Assembly: GCA_003255025.1 (NCBI GenBank)
Contig: QANY01005826.1
Location: forward strand, 186,001-250,000
Length of the DNA stretch: 64,000 bases
Direction: 5' to 3'
DNA from: Datisca glomerata
Taxonomy: Eukaryota > Streptophyta > Magnoliopsida > Cucurbitales > Datiscaceae
Shown: positions 1 to 10,984 of the stretch, in pieces
Numbering within the stretch: position 1 is the stretch's first letter
Layout of the letters: each line of letters starts with the position of its first letter
Position numbers and translations under genes: made by a program
The notes under the pieces: generated by a model
Databases searched by the model: none
Told to the model about the DNA's origin: nothing
Seen by the model: only the letters and a program-made list of their open reading frames with translations

Positions 1-215
1 GTCGGCGGTCCTTTGGCCTAAGACATTGGGAGTGAGAAAAATCTTCTTCCATAAATGTGTAAAATAAACAAGGTCGATGGTCTTTTAGCCTAAGCCATTG
101 AGAGCTGGAAAAACCTTCTCTACAAATATGTAAGATAAACAAGGTCGACGGTCCTTTGGTCTAAGTCCTTGAGAACGGGCAAGTCATAAAGCCGTTTCTC
201 AGAAATGAACAAAAC
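1..215. repeat. About 72-bp tandem repeat, three copies
   Basis: Three head-to-tail copies start near 1, 73 and 145. Each begins with GTCG(G/A)(C/T)GGTC and continues into a CCTAAG core; the first two run on through AAATGTGTAA/AAATATGTAA to AAACAAG. The third copy diverges after about 40 bases. The array lies just beyond the C-terminal end of the antisense ORF at 843-2,707. This matches the place where the related element at 7,260-17,033 has its own, different tandem repeat (10,985-11,290). I read it as the variable untranslated region of a TAT-type retrotransposon whose pol would lie to the left of the window. Confidence 0.7.
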
Positions 216-842
216 AAGCAAAGACCCAAGTCTATGGAAGCGGACAACTCAAAGGAAACATGAGCACAAATTTTCTAGAGCAGAACGGGGCCCGAGGTTT
301 CAAGGTAGAACAAAGTACATCTGTTTCCTGAGAAAAGACTAAAATGCAGAAATTGACGTCCTTAAGAACGGATCACAATGAAAATGGACGCGCCAACAAA
401 ATCAATTGAAATCAATGTAAGTAAAATTTTCTTTAAATTTTTCACCGAGCGAGTTTCTCAAGTTTTAACTTAAAATTATTGCAAGTTCTTCTAGTTGAAA
501 AGTATTATAAAAGTGACCAGAAGAGATAAAGAATCGGCAAAAGGTAAGTTCTCATTGATTGAAGGTGGAACTACGGAAAGAAAAAGAGAAAGAGAAAGGG
601 GAAGTTGAAAAGAAAAGGAAAAGGAAGGAATGAAGCATGGATCATCTCATTAATATTAATTGGAAATTACAAGTGATCTTGACAAAAGAAAAATGCAAGA
701 AAGTACAAATAAGGGGCCTAGAAAAAACTAAGTCTCTCTCTCAGGAACAATTTCAACAACCAGATCAGAAGTGTTGACTGCAGTGGCTTCAGCAGTAGGA
801 ACGGAAGCATTAATGGCAATGTCTTTTGTGGAAGCGTTTATC
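216..842. other. Non-coding interior of left TAT-type element
   Basis: No coding signal was seen. The stretch is purine-rich on the plus strand, including a GA-rich run near 560-630, and lies between the 72-bp repeat and the antisense ORF. It is probably retrotransposon untranslated sequence. Confidence 0.4.
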
Positions 843-2707
843 TCAGATTGAACCTCTGGGGGGGTCATCGAGAGGAACCTTGGGAGGAACTTTAGCTAGC
901 CCATCTTTGTAGCCAATATAGTAGACCATTTTCTCGACCTTGTCAAATAGGGCTTGAAATGCGTCTTCAGTTTTACTCTCTCTCATCTCAGCTTCAGATC
1001 TGGCCAACTCAGCTGCCGCTAGCTTCTCTTCCATATCGCTCAACTTCTCTTCTGTCTCAGCCAAGGACTTCTCAGCAGTCTCCAAAGACTCCTTAGCTGT
1101 CTTCAAAGAGTCAATAACCTTCAAGTGCTCCTCGAGTGTCACAGCTGCATTCTGAGCAAGCCTTTCTACAATGCCTTGAAGGTCAACCTCACTCTTATTT
1201 AGGCATTCATTTTTAGTAGCAATGTGATCAAGCACGCCCGGGCATTTGGCCACTTTCTTCTGCCAGCCGAACATCTCGTGTTCCAAAGAAAGATAATACT
1301 CTTGAAAAGCATTATGGTGAACAAAAACCTAGAAGAAAAAAATCACAAAGTATAAGCAAACGGAAAATAAAGTAAGAAAAAGATGCGGGATACAAAGAGT
1401 AAAGTGCTATTCATACCTTCATCAGACCATGACTTATGGAGTAGAGTTGGTTCTTAATGGTCATGCCACGAGCAGTCATCATATCCACGTTAGACTGAAT
1501 CTCACGGAGCACTATGTGTGTAGAATGGGGGTCATTGAGGAAGCTTACAGAAGCAGGGATAGGGGGAATGGCTACGAAATGTCTCTATTTTCATAAAGCA
1601 GACTCTTCATTCCCCCTTGAGAGTCGGAGGAGTTAGTATGAACGTACTCCCTTTGTTCTGACCACAGAGGAGTAAAGGAGAAGTTAAATGCTCTAGGGGA
1701 TCCTCTCCTTGGGAAACGGAAGAATGAGGGTCTACGGGAGTAGTAGGAGTAGGTACAACGGGAGGAGGAGGAGGAATGAGAGCCGGTTGAGAAGAACTTG
1801 GCGTGTCCCACCTCGGACGAACATTCTTTTCGTCCTCAACCACCCCAACTTTGTTGTTGCAGAGACGCCTTGACATGTCAACACTGATAGCAAGCCTTCA
1901 AAGTAGGGTTTCTCTTTCTTCATCTTCCCACTCAAAATTAGTAGAAATGAAAGTACTCGAAATGAAAAGGGTAGGGGCAGGATGAAAAGAAAGAATAGGT
2001 ATACCTTGTAGGATTGAAGACGAGGATGATGGAGCGAACATGGAAGCGATGGGAACTGAAGATGGGGCACAGGCAATGCTGACTTCTCTCCTAGGGTCAA
2101 GGAGTTCAGTCCAATCCCATTCTCGGCAACGATAAGAAGCGGTGAGTCTTTTTCTCATATGCCTTGGATAAGTAAGGCTTTTTATTTTTCTTATAATCTG
2201 TAAAAAGGAGAAACTTATAAGATGAAAAGAGAGAGAAAATTGGAAGAAAGATTGGGGAACCAAAGCTCCGGCAACTTACTAAAAAATTCCCATTTTCTAG
2301 GAATTGTTCACTAGCCATCACCGCCCCAGTTCTTACCAATCAGTGTGGTATCTTGTTCCTGTCCTTTGTCACCTTTTGGATCATCATTATCAACTTCCCT
2401 CTCAGTTTAGATGGATGAGGAGCAAGGTAGTAGCTCTTATCTTGACACTTAACTATATAGCAACAACGGAGCTCGTCTATTTCTAAACCTAGGTTACATC
2501 TCCTATTCATGGCTTTGAAACTGAGAAGAATCTTATAAGAACTAGGAGTAAATTGGGACAGGGGTAGGCTAGAAGTGTGAAAGAATTTCTATAGAAATAG
2601 GGAAAATGAAGTTTAAGTCCTAAGGCTATGTACATCAGACTTGGAGTAATCTGGTAGGGGATTCTACACGGGATTCCCGTGGCATTACTCTCTCCTAGGG
2701 CACACAT
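843..2707 (-). pseudogene. Decayed antisense extra ORF of TAT-type retrotransposon (PF04195-like)
   Basis: This is a broken reading frame on the minus strand. The N-terminal piece (about 2,507-2,707) contains PYQI...LMYIALGLKLHFP, which aligns with PYQISLALMYITLGLKLHSS at 8,700-8,800 on the plus strand. After a frameshift, 2,300-2,510 encodes a segment resembling the YTPSTYRVLLGIEALNRR region at 8,850-8,910 of the other copy. The middle (about 1,990-2,130) carries WDWTELLDPRREVSIA, matching WMDLFDPKREIKVA at 9,290-9,340. The C-terminal 147 codons (843-1,286) form a long heptad-type coiled coil rich in E, K, A and L. The order fits the putative gypsy-type transposon family PF04195 followed by a coiled coil. 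The function of this family is unknown. Several frameshifts and stops make it a pseudogene. Its minus orientation implies that the parent element's pol is on the plus strand, left of the window. Confidence 0.65.
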
Positions 2708-3606
2708 AACATTCGGTGGAAAGGCATCCCAGTGAGAAGTTATAAATTGGTCGAGCTCGGCTTTGGTCCTAAGTAGGGGAATAAGAGGTTTGAACTAGGT
2801 GCCCTGTCTTCCATCAATTAAAACCCACGAAAGAAAATTTTGCCGAGAAGGAAGAAGGAGATAAGAACTTACCAGGAACAAGAATTGAAAGTGACGAAGA
2901 AACAAAGTGGAGGAAATCTTAATTGAGAGTGCAATGAGGGTAAATGAGCAAGCATAAAATCCTCGTCGAGCCATGTGTACAAAGGAGAACCCATTAGAGG
3001 AGAATGTGAAGACTGTCATCAGCAATACCAAACCAAATACGACGAGTCATGGCAAAATGAGAAAAGGAGAATCAAGACCGTAGGCGCGATATGACAGTTA
3101 GACTCGATTTAGTAGTTTGCTAATCTATATGATTCTAGGGGAATATTTTGTAATCTCAAAAATAAAGTGAAAATCTCACAGATACCGGGATATTTTCTAA
3201 TGAATTTTGGTAATTTCATTCTGAGAGATATTTGATTAGATTCTGTAAAAGCCTATAAATAAAGACTGGTTGTAAGCACTCTCATTCAATACAAACCAAG
3301 AAAAAATCATCCATAGTATCATTATTATCGTTTCTCTTATCCCTATTTTTATTACTTTTTAAGTGTGAGAAAAAAATTATTTACATATCCCCACTAAAAC
3401 AGTAGAAGAAAGAACTAGAGATGATTTCTCCAATAAAACAGTAAAAGAAAGAACTAGAGATGATGTGAGAAAGAAAAACCGGATTTTTATAAATCTTAAT
3501 GTATGAAAAGTAATATTTCAGCCATGCCAAGCAAGTTAAGGAAAGTTGTTGGGGTACCGGAAGACGACACTGACAAAGACTCAAAAACTTTCAAGATGGG
3601 GACCCT
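2668..3606. repeat. Copy 1 of a tandemly duplicated retrotransposon segment (extra-ORF start, UTR, LTR)
   Basis: The segment runs from the N-terminal part of the antisense ORF (GGCATTACTCTCTCCTAGGG) through untranslated sequence and an LTR-like stretch to GGGACCCTTACTTTCCAAGA near 3,600. The sequence then restarts with the same GCATTACTCTCTCCTCGGGC, beginning copy 2 at about 3,607. The two copies are clearly alignable with scattered substitutions. Within it, 3,092 onward looks like an LTR: it begins TGACAGTTAGA, has a TATA box (TATAAATA, 3,254-3,261) and is followed by CATTCAATACAA. I could not fix the LTR end. Confidence 0.7.
3254..3261 (+). promoter_or_regulatory. TATA box of LTR-like segment, copy 1
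   Basis: TATAAATA is followed about 35 bp downstream by CTCATTCAATACAA, a layout typical of plant LTR promoters. The same arrangement occurs in copy 2 at 4,709-4,716. Transcription would run on the plus strand, the expected direction of the left element. Confidence 0.4.
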
Positions 3607-5070
3607 TACTTTCCAAGAGAATTTCCCGTAGCATTACTCTCTCCTCGGGCACATATAACATCTGGTGGAAAGGCATCCCAGTGAAAAGTTATATTGGTCG
3701 AGCTTGGCTTAGGTCCTAACTAGGGGAATGAGAGGTTTGAACTGGGTGCCCTGTCTTCCATTACTTAGAAACCCACAAAGGAAAATTTTGCCGAGAAGGA
3801 AGAAGGAGATTAGAACTTACCAAGAACAAGAATTGAAAGTGACAAAGAAACGAAATGGAGGAAATCTTAAATAAGCTACGGACTCGAAAGAAAAATGAAA
3901 AACACTTCATAAATTTTGAAAATGGGTAAACGAAAGGAGGTGTTGCAGGTACTTGATGGCAAGGAGGCGTGACTGACCGGGTGATGGGATGAACCATCGT
4001 CTGAACTGATGAATGAAAAGATGGCAGCTGGAAAGGAAAGAAGGCATGTCTTATCGAATAGAAAATTTTGAAATTTGCATTGTACGTTTCCAATAAAAGT
4101 AATTCAAAATGGTAAAATGTAGTGGCAAATAGAAATGGTGAAAGGTCATTTTGTGTATCTTCGAGGAGTACGTCAGCGAGCACAGGAAACGAAGCAACAA
4201 ACGAAAGTAGTATACACTTTTCTTCAACAAACGAAAGTAGTATACACTTTTCTTACTTATTTCGTTAATTATTATCTTTGTATGTAATTTATGTTTGCAG
4301 ATTCTAACAAATGCCGAAAAAGGCAAAAAAATCCAATGAATTAAACTTCTTATTCAAATGCACGTGAACAAAAAATACCATCATTACACCACAATGAATG
4401 AAATTCCGTTGAGTGTAATGGGGGTAAATGAGCAAGTATAAAATCCCCGTCGAGCCATGTGTACAAAAGAGAACCAATTAGAGGAGAATGTGAAGACTGT
4501 CATCATGAGAGAATGAGAAAAGGAGAATAAAGACCGTAGGCACGAACTGACGGTTAGAGTCGATTTAGTAATTAAAGCTCTATATGATTCTAGGGGAATA
4601 TTCCGTAATCCCATCAATAAAGTGATAATCTCGCAGATACCAGGATATTTTCTCATGAATTGTGGTAATTTCGTTTTGGGAGATATTTGATTAGATTCTG
4701 TAAAAGCCTATAAATAAAGACTGGTTGTAAACACTTTCATTCAATACAAACCAAGAAAAATTCATCCATAATATCATTATTATCATTTCTCTTCTCCCTA
4801 TTTTTATTACTTTTTAAGTGTGAGAGAAAATCATTTACATATCCCCATTAAAACAGTAGAAGAAAGAACGAGAGATGATTTCCCCAATAAAATAGTAAAA
4901 GAAAGAACTAGAGATGATGTGAGAAAGAAAAACCGGATTTTTATAAATCTTAATGTATGAAAAGCAATATTTTTGTCGTGCCAAGCAAGTTAAGGAAAGC
5001 TATTGGGGCAGTAGAAGACGATGCTGACAAAGACTCAAAAACTTTCAAGATGGGGACCCTTACTTCCCAA
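3607..5070. repeat. Copy 2 of the tandemly duplicated retrotransposon segment, with extra ~540 bp
   Basis: This repeats 2,668-3,606. The LTR-like portion starts at 4,548 with TGACGGTTAGA, has TATAAATA at 4,709-4,716, and ends with the same GGGACCCTTACTTCCCAAGA near 5,065. Relative to copy 1 there is an extra block of about 540 bp (roughly 3,869-4,412). It was either inserted into copy 2 or deleted from copy 1. No target duplication flanks it. After about 5,070 the sequence becomes unique. Confidence 0.65.
4195..4254. repeat. Perfect 30-bp tandem duplication
   Basis: Two identical 30-bp units (4,195-4,224 and 4,225-4,254) begin CAACAAACGAAAGTAG and end TACACTTTTCTT. They sit inside the 540-bp block unique to copy 2. 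The identity suggests a recent duplication. Confidence 0.85.
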
Positions 5071-5130
5071 GAGAAGTCCTTCAAGCATTGAAGCATGGCT
5101 CTAAGATTCTCAACCTCTCAACCTTTCACG

Positions 5131-5365
5131 ACGATTCAAATTCAAACTCTTGGGATAACATGCTTTTATACCAAGTAAAACCCATTTTCTAAAATCAGGA
5201 AATAGGAGAGATGGGTTCCTCAAAATCTTTCAATCTGGAAATCGCGAAGATTCGAATTCCAAACCTTGGGATTACACAGCTTTTATACCAAGTGAAACTC
5301 ATGTTCTGAAATAAAAAAAAGGGAGAGATGGGCTCCTCAAAATATTTCAATCTATAAAACTCTTC
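5131..5365. repeat. About 116-bp tandem duplication
   Basis: CTTGGGAT(A/T)ACA, then CTTTTATACCAAGT, a GGAGAGATGGG core and CTCCTCAAAAT(C/A)TTTCAATCT recur with a period of 116 bp (5,149 and 5,265). The flanking GATTC(A/G)AATTC is also repeated. The copies differ by scattered substitutions. Confidence 0.7.
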
Positions 5366-5833
5366 GTTCGAATGGAAGATGAGGGAGAGATAGACGATTT
5401 AGATTTAGAGAAAATGTGAAAAGTGATAAAAATATTTAAAAAGTAAATGATTTTTTTTAATAAGAGGAATATTAGTTGGAGGGTGATGAGTTGGCAGGGA
5501 GAGAAATGAAATTTTAATGGTGATTGTGTATTTATAAGTCTCACGCATGTCACATAATTATTTAACACACTATATTAGCACTTAGCGTACGACACTAATG
5601 TCTCCATTAAGTTTAATTCATGAATAGTTACAAAAGTAATACATTGAGACGTAAAATATATTAAGATGATCAAATTAATATTTTTTAAAATACAATGGCC
5701 AAATTGAAAATGTTTTAATATATGATGGCCAAATTGATAATTTTTCCTAACTAATATTTTGCATTTTGTAATAAAGTAATTGCACAAGTTTTGGAAGCCA
5801 AGTTTGGAAATAGTAGGTTTTTCAAATTATAGG
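5366..5833. other. AT-rich intergenic stretch
   Basis: No gene, repeat boundary or structured signal could be supported here. The short open frames are AT-driven. Confidence 0.4.
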
Positions 5834-6720
5834 TAAATAACAGATTTTTAGTGTTATATCATCAACTATTGTTGATGAAGTTATAGTTGACGATTTTAAC
5901 CTTCGATTTATAGATTTTATAATCAAATTTGGTGAGTCCCTTGTATTTAATTAAATATTCTAGAATTTATTGTCTTTTAATTCAAACATTAATTTTTATT
6001 TTTATTTTTAATTAAATTAGATGATAATCAATTATTGATTCTACTTTCTTTTCTTTAGGTAATTTTGATAAGTAAATATTCTAGTTTCAATGATTGATTG
6101 TAATTCCGAGAATTTAAATAACAGAATTTTAGTGCCACATCATCAACTAGATGTTGACGAATTTGTAATTGATGATTTTAAACTTCGATTTACAGATTTC
6201 ATAATCAAGTTTGGTGGGGTTCTTACATTTAATTAAATATTTCAAAATTTATTATCTTTCAATACAAACGTTATTTTTTATTTTTAATTAAATTAGATGA
6301 TAATCAATGATTGATTCTGGTTTTCTTTTTTTAGCTAATTCTAAAAAGAATTTTTTTTAGTTTCAACGATTGATTCTAATTCTGATAAGATAAATAACAG
6401 ATTTTTAGTGTCACGTCATCAACCAGCTATTGACAAATTTTTAGTTGACTATTTTTAACTTCGATTTGTAGATTTCATAATCAGAGTGGTAGGGTCATTT
6501 GTATTTAATTAAATATTTCAGAATTTATTGTCTTTCAACTCAAACGTTATTTTTTTTAATTAAATTAGATGATGATCAATGATTGATTATAATTTTCTTT
6601 TTTAGCTAATTCTGATAATGAAATATTCTAGTTTCAATGATTAATTCTAATTCTGATAAGATAAATAACAGATTTTTTGTTTCACATTATTAACCAACTA
6701 TTGACGAATTCTGATAAGGT
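5834..6720. repeat. About 276-bp tandem repeat, three copies plus a partial
   Basis: Units begin with TAAATAACAGA(A/T)TTTTAGTG at 5,834, 6,115 and 6,391, with a truncated fourth at 6,662. Each contains ATCAAC, TTGACGA-like, CTTCGATTT(A/G)(T/C)AGATTT(T/C)ATAATCA, TTTAATTAAATATT and TTAGATGATAATCAAT in the same order. Unit lengths are about 281, 276 and 271 bp. It is AT-rich with no coding capacity, resembling a small satellite-like array. Confidence 0.8.
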
Positions 6721-7259
6721 AAACGTCAAATATCTAACATGTTGTATATAGATGGGGGTCACTTTAGTCCAAAATTATTGAGTAATTAGGAAACTTACTA
6801 TTTATCTAATTCTATAGCACCCCCTTAAAGTTTTCTATTGTACAAAATTTCCCTTAGTAATAACTAATAGGAAAAACATCAAGATTAGACCACTTTAGGA
6901 AAAAAAATAGCCAGTGATGAAAAAATAAAAAATAGTCACCATCAAATCTCAGAAAACAAATCGGCTTTCTTGCCCTTCAGAAAATTTATATAATATATGT
7001 CATATTTATAAAATATACTTGATGTATATTTATATATATGATATGTATTATATAAATAATTGACGGTTGGAGTAGTTTTTCGCGGCTTGGGCTGAAATTT
7101 TTTTGGCCACGTGATTTTTTTAGAAACTTCTACTGACATCCCTTAGATTTTCATTAACTGGCCCTCACACCCTCTCTAGGTTTAAAAATATTACTCACAC
7201 CCTCTATCGTTTTTAAGTATGGACACGCATAGCCCATCTGTTAGATTTTTTGTTAAAAA
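6721..7259. other. Non-coding flank of the TAT-type element, with a dispersed repeat
   Basis: No gene was seen. 7,140-7,240 (CTCACACCCTCTCTAGGTTT, then ATCGTTTTTAAGTA) is a divergent inverted copy of 22,790-22,930. The TAT element begins at 7,260, directly beyond this repeat. Confidence 0.45.
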
Positions 7260-7939
7260 TGTAAAGAATTTTTCCGTCGCATTCAAGTTTAAGGGAAAAA
7301 TCTCTTGATAAAGATGAATTTATGAAAGTACTAATGAAATAGAGAGAGATTATGATAATCCGAAATCATAAGGAGTAAATACTATGTGTTCTATATGTCT
7401 GCTTGAATGTCCTCTTTTACTAAATACATTGGCCTTATAAAGGCTTCCCTTATTACATGGATTTGATTAAAATAACAAATATTAGAAGATACACTCATTA
7501 AGCCTAGGGATCACACCCATACGTGGGGATCCTCTCTACTTGGTATAGGTTCTTTTCTCTTCCTTATTTCACATCTATGACACTCAACCGCCCATTAAGT
7601 TACTGCCACTTGATGATTTCCTGTTGTTTCGAGTCCATTAGTCAGAACCACTTGGTGGCCTACCAACCTGTCTTGTCCGGGTCACTCAGCTTGTCTAATC
7701 AATCACAACCACTTGATTGTCGGTCTGAACCCCTTTTCTCATTATGATGTTTTTTTCTCATCCTTGAGGTGATGATCCTCCGTTCTCGAGATGTCGGTTC
7801 CTGTCTTTGAAGTGATGATCTTCCATTTGTGAATAACTCGCGACTTCGGCCAGCCACCCGTTTATACTTTTTGACACTTTCCACGAGTCCTGGGTAGGTC
7901 TCTTTGCCCATGTGGCGGCGAATATTTTTTACCTGTTCA
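7260..7939 (-). repeat. 3' LTR of TAT-type element
   Basis: On the minus strand it starts TGAACAGGTAAAAAATATTC and ends TCTTTACA. It aligns along its length with 16,375-17,033, sharing AAATCTCTTGATAAAGATGA, ATTGGCCTTATAAA and TCACACCCAT. The 680-bp and 659-bp copies differ by many substitutions and small indels, so the insertion is not recent. Confidence 0.85.
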
Positions 7940-7949
7940 TTTGCCCCCC
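7940..7949 (-). promoter_or_regulatory. Polypurine tract of TAT-type element
   Basis: The minus strand reads GGGGGGCAAA directly before the 3' LTR terminal TGAACAGG. This is the expected plus-strand priming site for reverse transcription. Confidence 0.7.
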
Positions 7950-8593
7950 GTTGCTCTTCGGTGATGCTCGTCGATGCACAATGAATGCTTTCAGCACGCA
8001 TCCTATTTTGGGAGAACGGCTATTCTTTATCTACTTTCATCAATTTAGGATCCTCTTCTATTCTACAAAACATTAAGTGTTGCGCAAGAAAAAGTCATAA
8101 GTATTTAAATAATGAGATAACGTACCATCATTGCCTCATTTTTTGGGTTGCTGACACGTTCCTTGGAAATATCATTATTCTTAATATCGTTTTATCCCAT
8201 TACGACACGCATTTTTTAATTCCTCATGCATGTTTCTCCGTTTATGGTTCTTATGTCATGTATGTTTCTGGCCCAATAGGTTTTGTCTTATCCAGCTGTC
8301 ATGTTGTCATTGGCTCACTTGTTATAGGTAGACTGAAATTAATTATTCCATTGTCTCTTCCCTATGCGTCCATCGTCCCCCCCTTTTGACTTGGTGTCTT
8401 TTCATCTCCCTATCCATTATACGTTTTGAACTTGTTTTTTACGTCCGTAGCCTATATCACATAGGTTTCCCCCATATCTATTTTCTTGTGCTCATTCCTA
8501 TCTCTGTAAGTTTTTTCTTCTTCCCATTTTCATCTTTCTTACCTTTTCTCTTCTCATTTTTTTTTATATTTTTCATTCCTTCTTCCAGTAGTA
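7950..8593. other. Untranslated spacer between 3' LTR and antisense ORF
   Basis: This 640-bp stretch separates the PPT from the start of the antisense ORF. It is pyrimidine-rich on the plus strand, especially 8,500-8,590 just upstream of the ATG at 8,594. The small open frames here show no recognisable domain. Confidence 0.4.
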
Positions 8594-10666
8594 ATGGAGG
8601 AACACCCATTTAAGGTGACCGTTCCTTTAATTAGGAATAAAAATGAATTTAATCACTTTCTTGCCCTTCATAGGGACGTCTTCCCCCCAGACGTAGTCTG
8701 TGGTTATGGGGAAGGAATCCCTAAATCTTTTCCCTGTAATCCTCCTTACCAAATTTCCTTAGCCCTAATGTATATAACATTAGGTTTAAAGCTTCACTCC
8801 TCCCCTCTTTTCCAGGAATTCTTTAGCACTTTCAACCTCGCCCCTTCCTAATATACCCCTAGTACTTATAGGGTTCTTCTAGGGATTGAAGCCCTCAATA
8901 GGAGACATAATTTAAATATAGGGGTAGATGAAATCTACGTCGTGTACATAGTGAAAAGGCACGGACTTCCCTATTACTAAACTCCCCGCGCGAGTGATAA
9001 GCGGGGAGGACTAGTTACTGACCTTCCTAGTGAGGATAAAGGCTGGGAGGATGGTACACTCCTCGTAGGTGGAAACTGGAGTGGTGACAGTCGCTCTAGG
9101 GATCTGGGGAAAGTTCAGCTAGTTGTCGGAGCCCTCTTTTTATTTAATCTTTCATTTGTTTGAGTTTGTCTTTTCTAAGTTCTGACCTATTTTTTGAGTT
9201 TGTCTTTTCTAAGTTCTGAACAAGAGATCTTTTACCTCAAAAGAAGTTGTCGCGTGACTTCGTGCTGCCTATAAGTGCCTAGAGTGGGACTGGATGGATC
9301 TTTTTGACCCAAAGAGAGAGATCAAAGTCGCGGTCGTATCCATTCCCGTTGTTGAATTTATTACCCAGCCATCTTCTGCCACAGAAGTTCCTCGGGCTAT
9401 TCCTGTTGCGATCCCTATTCTCGCCTTCCATCAAATCCTCTATTCAAGCTCTTCTGACACTTCAGAATCAGAACAGGTAGGGGAGAGTTTTGACAAGGAA
9501 GAAAGAATGTGTGAGGTTCAATGGGAAGCTGCTCGGGAAGAGGCAGAGGATCAAGACATGATTTTTCACTGCGTGCAACGGGCTTGAGATGTCTAAGCGT
9601 CTGAGGAGAAATTTATTAGGGAGTACCTGGCGAGGGTAAGTGTAAAAAATTGGGGAATGTCAGCTCTTCAGTTGATGTTTCAGAGAATGTTACTCCCCCC
9701 GTCCTCAATCGTCCCACCCATTGTTACCGATCTACCCCATTGCTGATGAGGTTCCCCCTGCTGTGAGAGTGACCACTGCGTCTCCCCTCTCTCCTACGAA
9801 GAAGCTGGTCTCCCTTCCCTCTGGTTCTCCACGTATGTCTGAAGACATGGGTGTCTAGCGGTGGCGGCGATACCTAGTAGCTCCTCCGGTTCCTACTGCT
9901 GTTAGTTTTTTGAAGGATTCACATTCTTCATACATGGTTGTGAAGGGGATTGTATCTAAGGTGGACGCTTCTATACTCCACCAACTATCTATTCATGATA
10001 AGGTCATCAGCCTGAGTCATGCTCTGATGCTGGTATTTTTTATTCTCGTCCTTCATTGTTTTTCCTCGACAAATCTTTTCCCAAATTTGGCTCACTCTTT
10101 TTGAACAGGCCCTAAATTACCATAACGGGCTACAAGAATATATTCATGGTGCCGAGGAGGAGTTATCCGACTACAGAAAAAAGGTGATGGAGACCACCAA
10201 AGCTTGTAGTGTTGTCTCCTCTAAACGGGATGATCTTAAGAAGATGGAGGCTGAAATTCAACTGGAGTGGTGGCAGTCGAAGCTTTAATGGTCTTTGCGG
10301 GAGGTGGAGAAGTATGCATAGATAAGTGGGGAGAACTTGTCTATTATTGAGGTGAGTTTGGGTGAGGTCGAGGACGCGTTGGCCAAGTCAACTGAATGAG
10401 AGGCTGGTCTTGTGGCCGAGTACCTGGCAATGGTCGATGAGTATGATCAGATGGCCTACACGGAGGGTTACCACAGCTCCAAGACTGATAAGCCTCCCTG
10501 TATGTTGCTGGTCCCCCTTCCTGATGAGCCCTTTGATCCCGAGACTGAACTTTCTACTTTCATCACTGAAGCGGTGGCTGGCGCTACTCCAATGCAATTT
10601 CTTTGTAATTTTCTCATAATTTTATCTCTTTTTTGGAATTTCTTTGTAATTTTCTCCCCTTTTTAA
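8594..10666 (+). pseudogene. Antisense extra ORF of TAT-type element (PF04195-like), broken
   Basis: The frame opens at ATG 8,594. The N-terminal part reads PFKVTVPLIRNKNEFN then DVVCGYGEGIPKSFPCNPPY and YITLGLKLHSSPLFQEFF, typical of the putative gypsy-type transposon family PF04195. A stop after LAPS (8,850) interrupts a frame that continues as YTPSTYRVLLGIEALNRR and KGWEDGTLLVGGNW to about 9,100. A frameshifted middle (9,294-9,587) holds WMDLFDPKREIKVA and an acidic serine-rich tract. The C-terminal third (about 10,100-10,600) is coiled-coil-like and ends in a YTEGY segment similar to YYIGYKDG in the left copy. It lies opposite to gag and pol. The biochemical role of this family is not known to me. 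At least two in-frame stops and frameshifts make it non-functional. Confidence 0.7.
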
Positions 10667-10984
10667 TGAAATGACTCCTTTCCTCAGTATTCTTTTTTCA
10701 TCTCCTTTCGTTCTTTGACATTTAGTTAAAGTTTATCAATCGATTTTGCCTTTAGCAAATTTCCACAAGTAATAAAAGGTATCTTTCCTTTTAATTTTTT
10801 TCATTAAAGTTATAAGCTACTTAAATAACCTGAAGTTATTTTCAAAAATATTTAGGCAAGAGTGTGTTCACCTATTTTATCCGTTTCCTTCTTTTCATCT
10901 GTTGGGGTTGGAACTTCCTTTTTTGCAAGCATGTTGAGTTGTCTGCTTTCATGATTCCTCCTTTTAATGTTTTTAGTTTTTTTT
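10667..10984. other. Non-coding spacer inside TAT-type element
   Basis: T-rich untranslated sequence lies between the 3' end of the antisense ORF and the 59-bp repeat. No other signal was seen. Confidence 0.35.

Noticed and set aside
1572..2100. Several overlapping open frames on both strands
   Set aside because: Their content is low-complexity Ser/Pro/Leu and they overlap the decayed antisense ORF. Only the frame matching the second copy of that ORF was kept.
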